Part shown: positions 56,841 to 64,000 of the stretch, in pieces | Layout: every line of letters starts with the position of its first letter | How positions within the stretch are numbered: the first letter of the stretch is position 1 | Assembly (NCBI RefSeq): GCF_000720635.1 | Contig: NZ_JOCF01000026.1 | Coordinates: 1 to 64,000, forward strand | Length of the DNA stretch: 64,000 nucleotides | Direction of reading: 5' to 3' | Origin: Streptomyces sp. NRRL WC-3742 | GTDB lineage: Bacteria > Actinomycetota > Actinomycetes > Streptomycetales > Streptomycetaceae | Notes under the pieces: model-generated | Told to the model about the DNA's origin: nothing | Database searches by the model: none | The model's input: the letters and a program-made list of their open reading frames with translations, nothing else | Made by a program: the position numbers and the translations under genes

Positions 56841-57376
56841 GCCTCGCGCAGCATGGTGCGCCGCAGGCGCCCGGCGACGCTCGCGGTGTCGGTGCCGATG
56901 ACGTCGGCGATCTCGGGCGCGGCCAGTCCGACCACGTAGTGCAGGATCGCCAGGTCGTCGTCGACGGGCCGGCGGTCCTGCTCGGTGGTGTCCACCCGGC
57001 GCAGGACGGTGGGGTCGGTCGGGTCGGCCGGGTTCGTGGACGCGCGGTGGGTGCTGTGTTCGGCGACGGTGCCGCGCAGGATCTGCCAGGCCCGCGCGGT
57101 CGGGTTGGAGCTGCCGAGCAGCTCGCGCCACTGGACGGCGATTTCGGCGAACGCCTGCTGGACGGCGGTGGCCGCGGCGGCGTGCTCGGCCAGCCACACC
57201 CGGGCATAGCTGAGGTACCGGGGGCGGTGGAGTTCGCAGAAGGCAGCGAACTCCAGCGGCACGTCCGGTGGCACCTGCGGCAGTACCTCCGGTGGCGCGC
57301 CCGGCGGTAGGCCCTCCGGTCCGTCCGATCCGGCCTCCTCGGCCGGACTGGTGGACCCCATGTGACGGTTGGTCAT
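56828..57376 (-). CDS. Sigma-70 region 4-like regulator (degenerate ECF sigma-like)
   Basis: 182 aa from the ATG at 57376. After an acidic, Pro-rich head, residues about 45-110 (FAAFCELHRPRYLSYARVWLAEHAAAATAVQQAFAEIAVQW) resemble sigma region 2, and the C-terminus (LAILHYVVGLAAPEIADVIGTDTASVAGRLRRTMLREA) resembles region 4.2 helix-turn-helix. Region 2.4 is not well conserved, and no anti-sigma gene is adjacent. It may be a sigma-like co-regulator rather than a functional sigma factor. The 3' end is overlapped by a 16-bp tandem repeat. Confidence 0.72.
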   Translation of the reverse strand: MTNRHMGSTSPAEEAGSDGPEGLPPGAPPEVLPQVPPDVPLEFAAFCELHRPRYLSYARVWLAEHAAAATAVQQAFAEIAVQWRELLGSSNPTARAWQILRGTVAEHSTHRASTNPADPTDPTVLRRVDTTEQDRRPVDDDLAILHYVVGLAAPEIADVIGTDTASVAGRLRRTMLREATGW

Positions 57377-57961
57377 CTCGTCTTCTCGGCAAGGGAGATG
57401 GGTATCTGACGGTCGATCATCTGTGCTCACTCTACGGTAGGCCCCCGGTGCACTGGGTGACCAATCCGATGGAATGCCCGGAACCCGTCGCCGGCCGTCC
57501 GGTTCCGGTGGCGGTCGGAGCCGTGGAGCGGTGGGTGTGGTGGGAGCCGGGGGAGGGCCGTGGCCCGGGGGGCGACGGGGAGCGTCCTGCGGTGGTGCGG
57601 GAGGACTTGTTGCGAGCACGTCGTGGCTGGTCAGAGGCTGGTCGGAGGGCGGAGCACGGCAACGGCCGCGGTGCGGTTGATGTGCCACCGTAGGCCCTGC
57701 GGCGGCCCGCGTCCACGCCCACGGCGCGAACCCGTACCCGCACTACCGCCTGCACAACCTCTCCTGCGCCCGTGTCGGTGGTGGTCCGCACACCCACGAG
57801 CGGTGGGGGATGGGCGGTGCGCTCGTCGCGGTGACGGCGCACCGGATCGCCGGGCGGTGGATCGGGCGGTGGTCGGGACGGTCCCGCGCCTGTCGGTCGC
57901 CACGGTGCATGTCGACCACGTCCCGGTCGTCAAGTGCGGGACGTGGTACGGGATGTGACGG
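57377..57961. other. Region without a convincing intact gene
   Basis: 585 bases. On the plus strand one frame (about 57693-57860) reads HGANPYPHYRLHNLSC and then VGGGPHTHERW, which looks protein-like; downstream a second frame (ending 57958) reads VHVDHVPVVKCGTWYGM. No start codon with a ribosome site precedes them and neither belongs to a family I know, so this could be a frameshifted, decayed gene. I see no promoter, repeat or RNA. Confidence 0.3.
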
Positions 57962-58612
57962 TCAACGAGGCGTGTGGACCTCCCCGGGGGTGACCTGCGG
58001 CGGGAGGAGCGGCACGGCCCGGTCGTCGGCCGCGGTGCTCCGCTCGACCTGCGAGGGGAACGCCTCCACGGCCCGCTTCCGGGCGAGCTCGGCGGCGGCC
58101 GAGACGGCAACCGAGGCAGCGGCCGAGCCGGCCGAGCCGGCCGAGGCGGTGGCGGCGGTCACCGCGGCCTCCTCCCGGTCGTACCGGTGCCCCGCGCCGG
58201 AGCCCTGATGCGATGCGCCCGGCTGGTGCGCGGCCCCTCCGGCGTGCGCACTGCCCGCGCGCGCCCCCGGCGCTTGCCGTCTGCGTCCGAGTGCGGCGCG
58301 GGCGGCGTGTTCCTCCGCCATCTGTCTAGCGGCCAGGTACGCCTGAACGGCCGCCATACCGTAGACCGGCTGGATGAGTTGGTGGCCCTTGAAGAAGGGT
58401 CTGGCCGGGGCGAATCCTGCGGCGACCACGAGGTCGCGGATCTCCGCTATCTCCGCCTCGCTGCGGGCGGTGAAGCGGACCTCCCAGCCCTTCTTGTACG
58501 TATGGCCCTTCTCCCCGCTGCGGCGGGCCGGGTCCGGGCGGCGGACGTATCCGGGCAGGCGGCCGAGGCGGAGCTGGGCCGCGCGGAGGCCGGCGGTCTC
58601 GTCACGTGACAT
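57962..58612 (-). CDS. Conserved-looking hypothetical protein
   Basis: 216 aa from the ATG at 58612. The first 100 residues are ordered (RLPGYVRRPDPARRSGEKGHTYKKGWEVRFTA, LRAAQLRLG, LVVAAGFAPARPFFKGHQLIQPVYG) and basic; the C-terminal 110 residues are Ala/Gly/Ser/His-rich and likely disordered. I do not recognise the family. The segment KKGWEVRFTARSEAEIAEI may be an RNA- or DNA-contacting beta sheet. Upstream (58613-58868) is a relatively AT-rich 256-base gap. Confidence 0.65.
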   Translation of the reverse strand: MSRDETAGLRAAQLRLGRLPGYVRRPDPARRSGEKGHTYKKGWEVRFTARSEAEIAEIRDLVVAAGFAPARPFFKGHQLIQPVYGMAAVQAYLAARQMAEEHAARAALGRRRQAPGARAGSAHAGGAAHQPGASHQGSGAGHRYDREEAAVTAATASAGSAGSAAASVAVSAAAELARKRAVEAFPSQVERSTAADDRAVPLLPPQVTPGEVHTPR

Positions 58613-58868
58613 GACGTAAGCCTAGGCAATCTTCGGGGTGAGATTGACGCCCGGGGAGTCCCTCGGCGTATGCCCTTGATCACGCTGGGTCAGATCCCCA
58701 GGTGGGTGATCATTTTCGATCAGATCCGACAAGCATACGAAAGACAAATCCTCCGAATGAGTGAGGGTATGAGGACTTTAGTGCAGGCTGGTCCCGGTTT
58801 CGCGACGGTTGAGTAACAGTGCGTCAGGCGGCCGGTCGCGGGCCCGGGCGGTTGGGGATGGTGTCGGC

Positions 58869-59891
58869 ATGAGCTACCGGATTCCCTCGCCGCCGCCGTC
58901 CCTCGAGGAGTTGGCGAAGCGTCAGCAGAACGTCGTCACCGCGAGCCAGCTGCGCGCCCGGGGCGTGCCGGCCCGGGTCGTCACCGGGCACTGCCGCCGC
59001 GGCGGCCCCTGGCAGCGGCTGCTGCCGAGGGTCTACCTGCTGCAGTCCGGCGAGCCGACCCCGGAGCAGCGGATGTGGGCCGCGCTGCTGTACGCGGCGC
59101 AGAACGGCCGCGAGGAGGGCCGCCGCGCGGGCGCGGTGATCACCGGCACGGCTGCGCTGGCACTGTACGGCTTCGCCGCCGTGCCCCGCCTTCCGGCGGT
59201 GACCGGGGTGGACGTCCTGGTGCCCCGCCAGCGCCGCCTCAAGGACGTCGGCGAGGTCCGGATCCTGCGTACGGAACGGGAGTTGGAGGCCCGCTCGGTG
59301 CACGGGCTGGCCTGCGCCCCGGTGGCCCGGGCGGTGGCCGACGCGCTGCTGGAGTGGACGGCGCAGCCGGGCGGTGGCGCGGCCCCGGTGCGCGAGGTGC
59401 TGCGCGAGGCCGTGGCCAGGACCGGGGGTGCCCGCACCGAAGGCCGCTGCACGGTACGGGAGTTGGTGGGGGAGCTCGCCGACTGCGGCCTGACGGCCGA
59501 ACCGCAGGTGCGCGCCGCCCTGGACGAACTCCTCGCCGCCGAACGGGACTTCGTGCGCGAGGAGCTCCGCCGGCTGGCCGACCGGTGGCAGCTGCCCGTC
59601 CCGCTCGGGGCCCCCGAGCTGCGGATGCGCGGCGGCACGTACATCGCCGTCCCCGACCTGTACTGGCCGCACCGCGGCGTCGCCGTCGAGGTGGACTCGG
59701 ACCTGCGCTGCGTGAGCGAGGGCGAGGCCGCCTGGGTGCGCGGCGGCCAGCACCGGATGGAGTACCTGGGCCTCCGGGTGGTGTACGTCTCCGGCGCCCG
59801 GCTCGCCGCCGAACCGGAGGCCGTCCGCGAGGAGCTGTGCGAGGCCCACCGGGTGGGCGGGACGGACGTGGTGGAACTGCTGGTGGTCTGA
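58869..59891 (+). CDS. AbiEi-like/DUF559 domain protein
   Basis: 340 aa from the ATG at 58869 (an upstream in-frame ATG at 58809 is possible). Residues about 10-60 (LEELAKRQQNVVTASQLRARGVPARVVTGHCRRG) form the winged helix of AbiEi-type antitoxins, followed by the VITGTAALALYGF segment. The C-terminus has a DUF559/Vsr-like nuclease motif (VPDLYWPHRGVAVEVDSDL, Asp and Glu-x-Asp positions present). No AbiEii toxin is adjacent, so it is not a complete toxin-antitoxin pair. Such proteins are frequent and uncharacterised in actinomycetes. Confidence 0.78.
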   Translation: MSYRIPSPPPSLEELAKRQQNVVTASQLRARGVPARVVTGHCRRGGPWQRLLPRVYLLQSGEPTPEQRMWAALLYAAQNGREEGRRAGAVITGTAALALYGFAAVPRLPAVTGVDVLVPRQRRLKDVGEVRILRTERELEARSVHGLACAPVARAVADALLEWTAQPGGGAAPVREVLREAVARTGGARTEGRCTVRELVGELADCGLTAEPQVRAALDELLAAERDFVREELRRLADRWQLPVPLGAPELRMRGGTYIAVPDLYWPHRGVAVEVDSDLRCVSEGEAAWVRGGQHRMEYLGLRVVYVSGARLAAEPEAVREELCEAHRVGGTDVVELLVV

Positions 59892-59970
59892 CCCGAGCCC
59901 GAACGCCCCGAGCCGCCCCCGAACGCCCCGACCCGAGCCCGAACGCCCCGAGCCGCCCCCGAGCCGCGCC
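59891..59970 (+). repeat. 40-bp tandem repeat after the AbiEi-like gene
   Basis: Bases 59891-59930 are repeated at 59931-59970 with a few mismatches near the end (core GAACGCCCCGAGCCGCCCCC). It lies between the AbiEi-like stop and the convergent pncA stop. Probably replication slippage. Confidence 0.85.
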
Positions 59971-60561
59971 CTACGAGCGGACGACCGGGCTGCCGACCAG
60001 CTCGACCCCGGCCTCCCGCAGCTCCTCCAGCGCCTCGGCGGTGGTCTGCGCCGACACCCCGGCGGTGAGGTCCAGCAGTACCCGGGTGCGGAACCCCGCC
60101 CGGGCGGCGTCCAGCGCGGTGGCGCGCACGCAGTGGTCGGTGGCGATGCCGACCACGTCGATCTCGTCGACCTGCCGCTCGCGCAGCCACTCCACCGGGC
60201 CGCGGTTGTTCTCGTCCAGCCCCTCGAAGCCGCTGTACGCCGCCGAGTAGGCGCCCTTGTCGAACACCGCCTCCACCGCGCCGGAGATCACCGCGGGCGC
60301 GAAGTTGGGGTGGAAGCCCACGCCCTCGGTGCCGGCCACGCAGTGCGGGGGCCAGCTGCGGACGAAGTCGGGTTCGACGGAGAAGTGGTCGCCCGGGTCG
60401 AGGTGGTGGTCGCGGGTGGCGAGGATGTGGTGGTAGCCGGGGGAGGACTCCGCGATCAGGTCGGTGATGGCGGCGGCCACCTCCGCGCCGCCGGCGACGG
60501 CCAGGCTGCCGCCCTCGCAGAAGTCGTTCTGCACGTCGACGACGATCAGTGCCCGGTGCAT
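59971..60561 (-). CDS. pncA: Nicotinamidase
   Basis: 196 aa. Hydrolyses nicotinamide to nicotinate in NAD salvage. The catalytic triad is present: Asp in VVDVQNDFCEGG, a Lys in AVFDKGAYS, and the nucleophile Cys in GIATDHCVRATALDA. Metal ligands lie in LATRDHHLDPGDHF. pncB (nicotinate phosphoribosyltransferase) is the next gene on the same strand, 160 bases upstream in coordinates, giving a complete salvage pair. Confidence 0.95.
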   Translation of the reverse strand: MHRALIVVDVQNDFCEGGSLAVAGGAEVAAAITDLIAESSPGYHHILATRDHHLDPGDHFSVEPDFVRSWPPHCVAGTEGVGFHPNFAPAVISGAVEAVFDKGAYSAAYSGFEGLDENNRGPVEWLRERQVDEIDVVGIATDHCVRATALDAARAGFRTRVLLDLTAGVSAQTTAEALEELREAGVELVGSPVVRS

Positions 60562-60720
60562 GGTTCGCGTCCTCGGATGTGGGAGTTCGGATGTATCGGA
60601 TGTAGGAGTGGGGGAGTAGGGGAACTCTACGGCTGACTCTAGGGAGTGGCGCGCGGGGGCGGAAGGGTTGTGTCCGCCGCCCGTGCGCGCTCCCGGGTGC
60701 GCCCCGACCCCGGCGGGCCG

Positions 60721-62037
60721 TCAGACGAGGAGTTCGGTGGGGATGACCGCCTCGCCCTTGGAGAGCTGGGTGGCCGACAGGGGCAGGGCGGAGCGGGCGC
60801 GCACGTGGCGCTCGCGGGCGGCGGTCAGCGGCTCGCGCCCGACGGTCTCGCCGGCCTTCACCAGCGGCACCTGGATCAGGTGCGCCTCCAGGTCGGCCGG
60901 CACGGGACCGGTGCCGACGACCTCGGCCTCGGCCACGCCCTCGGCGTCGGGCCGGCGGGCGGCCCACTTGCGGCCGCCGACGCTGGTCTTGCCGCCGGCC
61001 GCGCGCTTGGCGACGGGGATCAGCGGCCCGCCGGGGCGCTCCTCGCGGGCGACGAGCTTGTAGACCATCGCGCAGGTGGGGTGCCCGCTGCCGGTGACGA
61101 GGCTGGTGCCGACGCCGTAGCCGTCCACGGGCGCGGCGGCCAGGGCGGCGATGGCGTACTCGTCGAGGTCCGAGGTGACGATGATCCGGGTCTTGGAGGC
61201 GCCGAGTTCGTCCAGCTGGCGGCGCACCCGGTGGGCGAGCAGGGTGAGGTCACCGGAGTCGATGCGCACGGCGCCCAGTTCGGGCCCGGCCACCTCGACG
61301 GCGGTGCGGACGGCCTCGCGCAGGTCGAAGGTGTCGACCAGCAGGGTGGTTCCCCTGCCCATCGAGGCGATCTGGGCGCGGAAGGCGTCCCGCTCGGTGT
61401 CGTGCACCAGGGTGAAGGCGTGCGCGGCCGTTCCGGTGGTCGGGATGCCGTGGGTGAAGCCGGCCGCGAGGTCGGAGGTGGCGGCGAACCCGGCGACGTA
61501 CGCGGCGCGGGCGGCGGCCACGGCGGCCTGCTCGTGGGCCCGGCGGGCGCCCATCTCGATGACCGGACGGCCTCCGGCGGCGGCGGTCATCCGGGAGGCG
61601 GCAGCCGCGATCGCCGAGTCGAAGTTGAGGATCGACAGGATGACGGTCTCCAGGATCACCGCCTCGGCGAAGCTGCCCTCGACGGTGAGCAGCGGCGAGC
61701 CGGGGAAGTAGACCTCGCCCTCGGGGTAGCCGTGGATGTCGCCGCGGAAGCGGTAGCCGGAGAGGAAGGAGAGGGTGTCCTCGTCGACGACGCCCTGGGA
61801 GGCGAGCCAGTCCAGTTGGGCGGTGTCGAAGCGGAAGTTCTCGACCGCGTCGAGCACCCGGCCGGTGCCGGCCATGACGCCGTAGCGGCGGCCGGAGGGC
61901 AGGCGCCGGGTGAACACCTCGAAGACGGATCGGCGGTGCGCGGCTCCGCTGCGCAGGGCGGCCTGCAGCATGGTGAGCTCGTAGCGGTCGGTGAGGAGCG
62001 CGGTCGACGCGGCCGCGCGCACTGAAGTGGCGTCCAT
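60721..62037 (-). CDS. pncB: Nicotinate phosphoribosyltransferase
   Basis: 438 aa from the ATG at 62037. It converts nicotinate and PRPP to nicotinate mononucleotide. LLTDRYELTMLQA and the phospho-His region (ATSDLAAGFTHGIPTTGTAAHAF) plus VRIDSGDLTLLAHRVR and IIVTSDLDEYAIAAL are diagnostic. TAGCAT lies just upstream on the minus strand, so the message may have a very short leader. It is divergent from clpS. Confidence 0.95.
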   Translation of the reverse strand: MDATSVRAAASTALLTDRYELTMLQAALRSGAAHRRSVFEVFTRRLPSGRRYGVMAGTGRVLDAVENFRFDTAQLDWLASQGVVDEDTLSFLSGYRFRGDIHGYPEGEVYFPGSPLLTVEGSFAEAVILETVILSILNFDSAIAAAASRMTAAAGGRPVIEMGARRAHEQAAVAAARAAYVAGFAATSDLAAGFTHGIPTTGTAAHAFTLVHDTERDAFRAQIASMGRGTTLLVDTFDLREAVRTAVEVAGPELGAVRIDSGDLTLLAHRVRRQLDELGASKTRIIVTSDLDEYAIAALAAAPVDGYGVGTSLVTGSGHPTCAMVYKLVAREERPGGPLIPVAKRAAGGKTSVGGRKWAARRPDAEGVAEAEVVGTGPVPADLEAHLIQVPLVKAGETVGREPLTAARERHVRARSALPLSATQLSKGEAVIPTELLV

Positions 62038-62202
62038 GAGGATGATGCTACTACCACTTAGCGTCAAAGTGACGATTTCTCGTGCTGTGCACCGGGGCGG
62101 AATCGCCCGGGGGTCCCCCGGATGGCAGCATGGGGCAGGAGGGGTCATGGACGGGGTAATGGACGAGAGCGCAGACGCCTGCGCGGCGAAGGAGGCCCGG
62201 CG

Positions 62203-62496
62203 GTGAGTGTCGCGCCCGTGGAGATCGAGCGCCCGGAGGTCGAAGGACAACCGGTGCTCGAACCGGACACGCCCTGGGTGACCATCGTGCACAACGACCC
62301 GGTCAACCTGATGAGCTACGTCCAGCACGTCTTCCAGGCTTACTTCGGCTACCCGAAGGACAAGGCCCGCAAGCTCATGATGGACGTGCACACCAAGGGC
62401 CGGGCAGTGGTCTCCAGCGGCACCCGCGAGGAGATGGAGCGGGACGTGCAGGCCATGCACGGCTACGGCCTCTGGGCCACGCTCCAGCACGACTGA
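62203..62496 (+). CDS. clpS: ATP-dependent Clp protease adaptor ClpS
   Basis: 97 aa from a GTG with GAAGGAGG seven bases upstream. Binds N-degrons and hands substrates to ClpAP/ClpCP. WVTIVHNDPVNLMSYVQHVFQAYFGYPKDKARKLMMDVHTKGRAVV matches the family, including the N-degron pocket residues. DUF2017 and a permease follow on the same strand. Confidence 0.96.
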   Translation: MSVAPVEIERPEVEGQPVLEPDTPWVTIVHNDPVNLMSYVQHVFQAYFGYPKDKARKLMMDVHTKGRAVVSSGTREEMERDVQAMHGYGLWATLQHD

Positions 62497-62566
62497 TCCC
62501 ACCCGCATCCGCGGGAGACCGAACCCGCGGGGGACCGAGACGACGAGGACGGGCTGACCGATACAG

Positions 62567-63142
62567 ATGGCCGCATTGTTCGAGAGCACCGGAGACGGCG
62601 GCGCCGCGCTCGCGCTGGACGAGCTGGAGGTCGCCATCCTGCGCACCTTCGAGGTGCAGATGCTGGAACTGATCGGCCCCGGCCCGGGCGGCGAGGACGG
62701 CGGCGACCCGCTGGCCGCGCTGTTCGCCGAGGGGCCGACGGAGGCGCCTGCCGATCCGGCGCTGGCCCGGCTCTTCCCCGACGCCTACGGCGACCCGGGC
62801 AAGCCGGAGGACGCCGAGAGCAGGGAGGCGTCCGGCGAGTTCCGCCGCTACACCGAGCCCGACCTGCGCACCCGCAAGCGCGAGGACGCCCTTGCCGTCG
62901 TCCACTCGCTGAACGGCTTCGGTGACGGGGGCCTGCTGAAGCTGGCGGCCCCCGAGTGCCTGCACTGGCTCGGCGCGCTGAACGACGTACGGCTCGTCCT
63001 CGGCTCCCGGCTGGAGGTCACCGAGGAGGACGAGCAGGGCCTCTACGACCTGCCGGACGGCGACGAGCGCAAGCCGCTGGTCGTGGCCTACCTCTGGTTC
63101 GGCGCGCTCCAGGAGTCGCTGCTGGAGGCGATCGCGGACTGA
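62567..63142 (+). CDS. DUF2017 family protein
   Basis: 191 aa. The family sits next to clpS in many actinomycetes (from memory), as here, and its role is unknown. Features: a helical N-terminus (LDELEVAILRTFEVQMLELIG), an acidic region, then DLRTRKREDALAVVHSLN and LVLGSRLEVTEEDE. It is translated 70 bases after clpS and may be co-expressed. Confidence 0.9.
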   Translation: MAALFESTGDGGAALALDELEVAILRTFEVQMLELIGPGPGGEDGGDPLAALFAEGPTEAPADPALARLFPDAYGDPGKPEDAESREASGEFRRYTEPDLRTRKREDALAVVHSLNGFGDGGLLKLAAPECLHWLGALNDVRLVLGSRLEVTEEDEQGLYDLPDGDERKPLVVAYLWFGALQESLLEAIAD

Positions 63143-63162
63143 TCCTGCCCGCCTCCGGGCAC

Positions 63163-63208
63163 GCCCCGGTCGAATCGTCCAGTATCTGGACGGTCGGCCG
63201 GGGCTTTT
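63163..63208 (+). terminator. Terminator after DUF2017
   Basis: A two-part stem: CGTCCAG/CTGGACG (63176-63182 with 63186-63192) stacked on GCCCCGG/CCGGGGC (63163-63169 with 63198-63204), followed by TTTT. It closes the clpS-DUF2017 unit. Confidence 0.82.
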
Positions 63209-63328
63209 CCGTTCAAAACGGGCGAAACCCTATCAGTACATGCTCAAATATCGCTCAGATGAACACCGCTGTCCGAACGCTCCGTGGTACGACTTCCCCA
63301 CCCCACGAGACCCACCAGGACGGTTCCC

Positions 63329-64000
63329 ATGGCCGAGAAGCCGTATGACCAAGTCGTCGACACCGCACCGGACGAGGAGGGGTACGAGCGGGGACTGGGC
63401 AGCCGTCAGATCCAGATGATCGCCATCGGCGGGGCGATCGGCACGGGCCTCTTCCTCGGCGCCGGCACCGCGATCTCCAAGTCCGGGCCGAGCCTGATCC
63501 TCTCCTACGCCGTCGCCGGCGTGGTCATCTTCGCGATCATGCGCGCCCTGGGCGAACTGCTCACCTACCGCCCCGTCTCCGGCAGTTTCGCCGAGTACGC
63601 CCGCGAGTTCCTCGGCCCCTTCGCCGGCTACGTCACCGGCTGGACGTACTGGCTCTTCTGGGTCGTCACCGGCATGGCCGAGACCACCGCCGCCGCCGTC
63701 TACGTCCGCTTCTGGGCCCCCGACATCCCCCAGTGGCTCAGCGCCCTGGTCTTCCTGGTCATCCTCTACGCGGCCAACCTGATCTCCGTGAAGCTGTTCG
63801 GCGAGATCGAGTTCTGGTTCTCCATGGTCAAGGTCACCGCCATCATCGGCATGATCCTCATCGGCATCGGCGTCCTGACCCTCGGCTTCAGCAAGGCCGG
63901 TGACACCGCGTCGGTCACCCACCTCTGGCAGAACGGCGGCTTCTTCCCCAAGGGCATCGGCGCCACCGTGATGACCCTGCAGATCGTCATGTTCGCCTAC
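63329..64000 (+). CDS. Amino acid permease (AAT family), 5' part
   Basis: 224 codons from the ATG at 63329; the gene runs out of the window. RGLGSRQIQMIAIGGAIGTGLFLGAGTAI is the classical start of APC/AAT permeases (GABA, aromatic or basic amino acids). Several helices are visible (LILSYAVAGVVIFAIMRALGEL, FAGYVTGWTYWLFWVVTG, LVFLVILYAANLISVKLFG). The substrate is not readable from this part. Confidence 0.92.
   Translation, partial: MAEKPYDQVVDTAPDEEGYERGLGSRQIQMIAIGGAIGTGLFLGAGTAISKSGPSLILSYAVAGVVIFAIMRALGELLTYRPVSGSFAEYAREFLGPFAGYVTGWTYWLFWVVTGMAETTAAAVYVRFWAPDIPQWLSALVFLVILYAANLISVKLFGEIEFWFSMVKVTAIIGMILIGIGVLTLGFSKAGDTASVTHLWQNGGFFPKGIGATVMTLQIVMFAY

Noticed and set aside
58869..59891. 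A type IV toxin-antitoxin pair
   Set aside because: No AbiEii-type nucleotidyltransferase toxin is encoded next to the AbiEi-like protein.

Overview
The window is high-GC (clearly above 70% over most of its length) with strong G/C third-position bias, many GTG/TTG starts, leaderless-looking starts and SsgA-like sporulation proteins. It therefore comes from a streptomycete-type actinomycete (Streptomyces or Kitasatospora). From memory, the order pkaA-pkaB-prfB-ftsE-ftsX-S41 protease-smpB-ssrA-helicase-malic enzyme-hup-murA-yqgE, with pncB-clpS-DUF2017-permease further on, resembles the SCO29xx core region of S. coelicolor. It looks like ordinary chromosome, with no prophage, IS element, integrase or CRISPR array.

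0-20 kb, core block: an FHA-FtsK/EssC-like ATPase (minus strand) sits beside two Ser/Thr kinases. Then come prfB, ftsEX, a carboxy-terminal protease, smpB and tmRNA (trans-translation), a HelD/HelR-like helicase, malic enzyme, HU and MurA. The 3' end of prfB is duplicated immediately downstream in a silently recoded form, the most unusual DNA feature here. 20-30 kb: DUF179, DUF3039, a GH20 hexosaminidase with a possible DasR site, a three-subunit molybdenum hydroxylase operon, tRNA-Cys, a guanidine-III riboswitch with its Gdx/SugE exporter, an MFS exporter and a Tat-type lipoprotein with a deacetylase-like fold.

30-47 kb: a translationally coupled operon (class F sortase, membrane esterase, MprF-like protein), two SsgA-like proteins, an SF2 helicase, TM2 and DUF2752 membrane proteins, an IclR regulator, a secreted Lon-like protease, an Lrp regulator beside a half-length HPPD, a two-component system and a GT87 mannosyltransferase. 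47-58 kb: two RDD membrane proteins, endonuclease V, a small type VII-like cluster (two WXG100/PPE-like proteins and a mycosin protease, with no EccB/C/D/E), a GNAT, an HxlR/oxidoreductase pair, a DinB protein, a degenerate sigma-like protein and an apparently decayed stretch. 58-64 kb: an orphan AbiEi/DUF559 protein, NAD salvage genes (pncA, pncB), clpS, DUF2017 and the start of an amino-acid permease cut by the window edge.

The best candidates for something undescribed are the recoded prfB tail scar, the FHA-EssC-like ATPase beside kinases that carry repeated TQ motifs (possibly linked to the orphan type VII-like cluster), the sortase-esterase-MprF operon, and the molybdenum hydroxylase that appears to lack the canonical catalytic glutamate.
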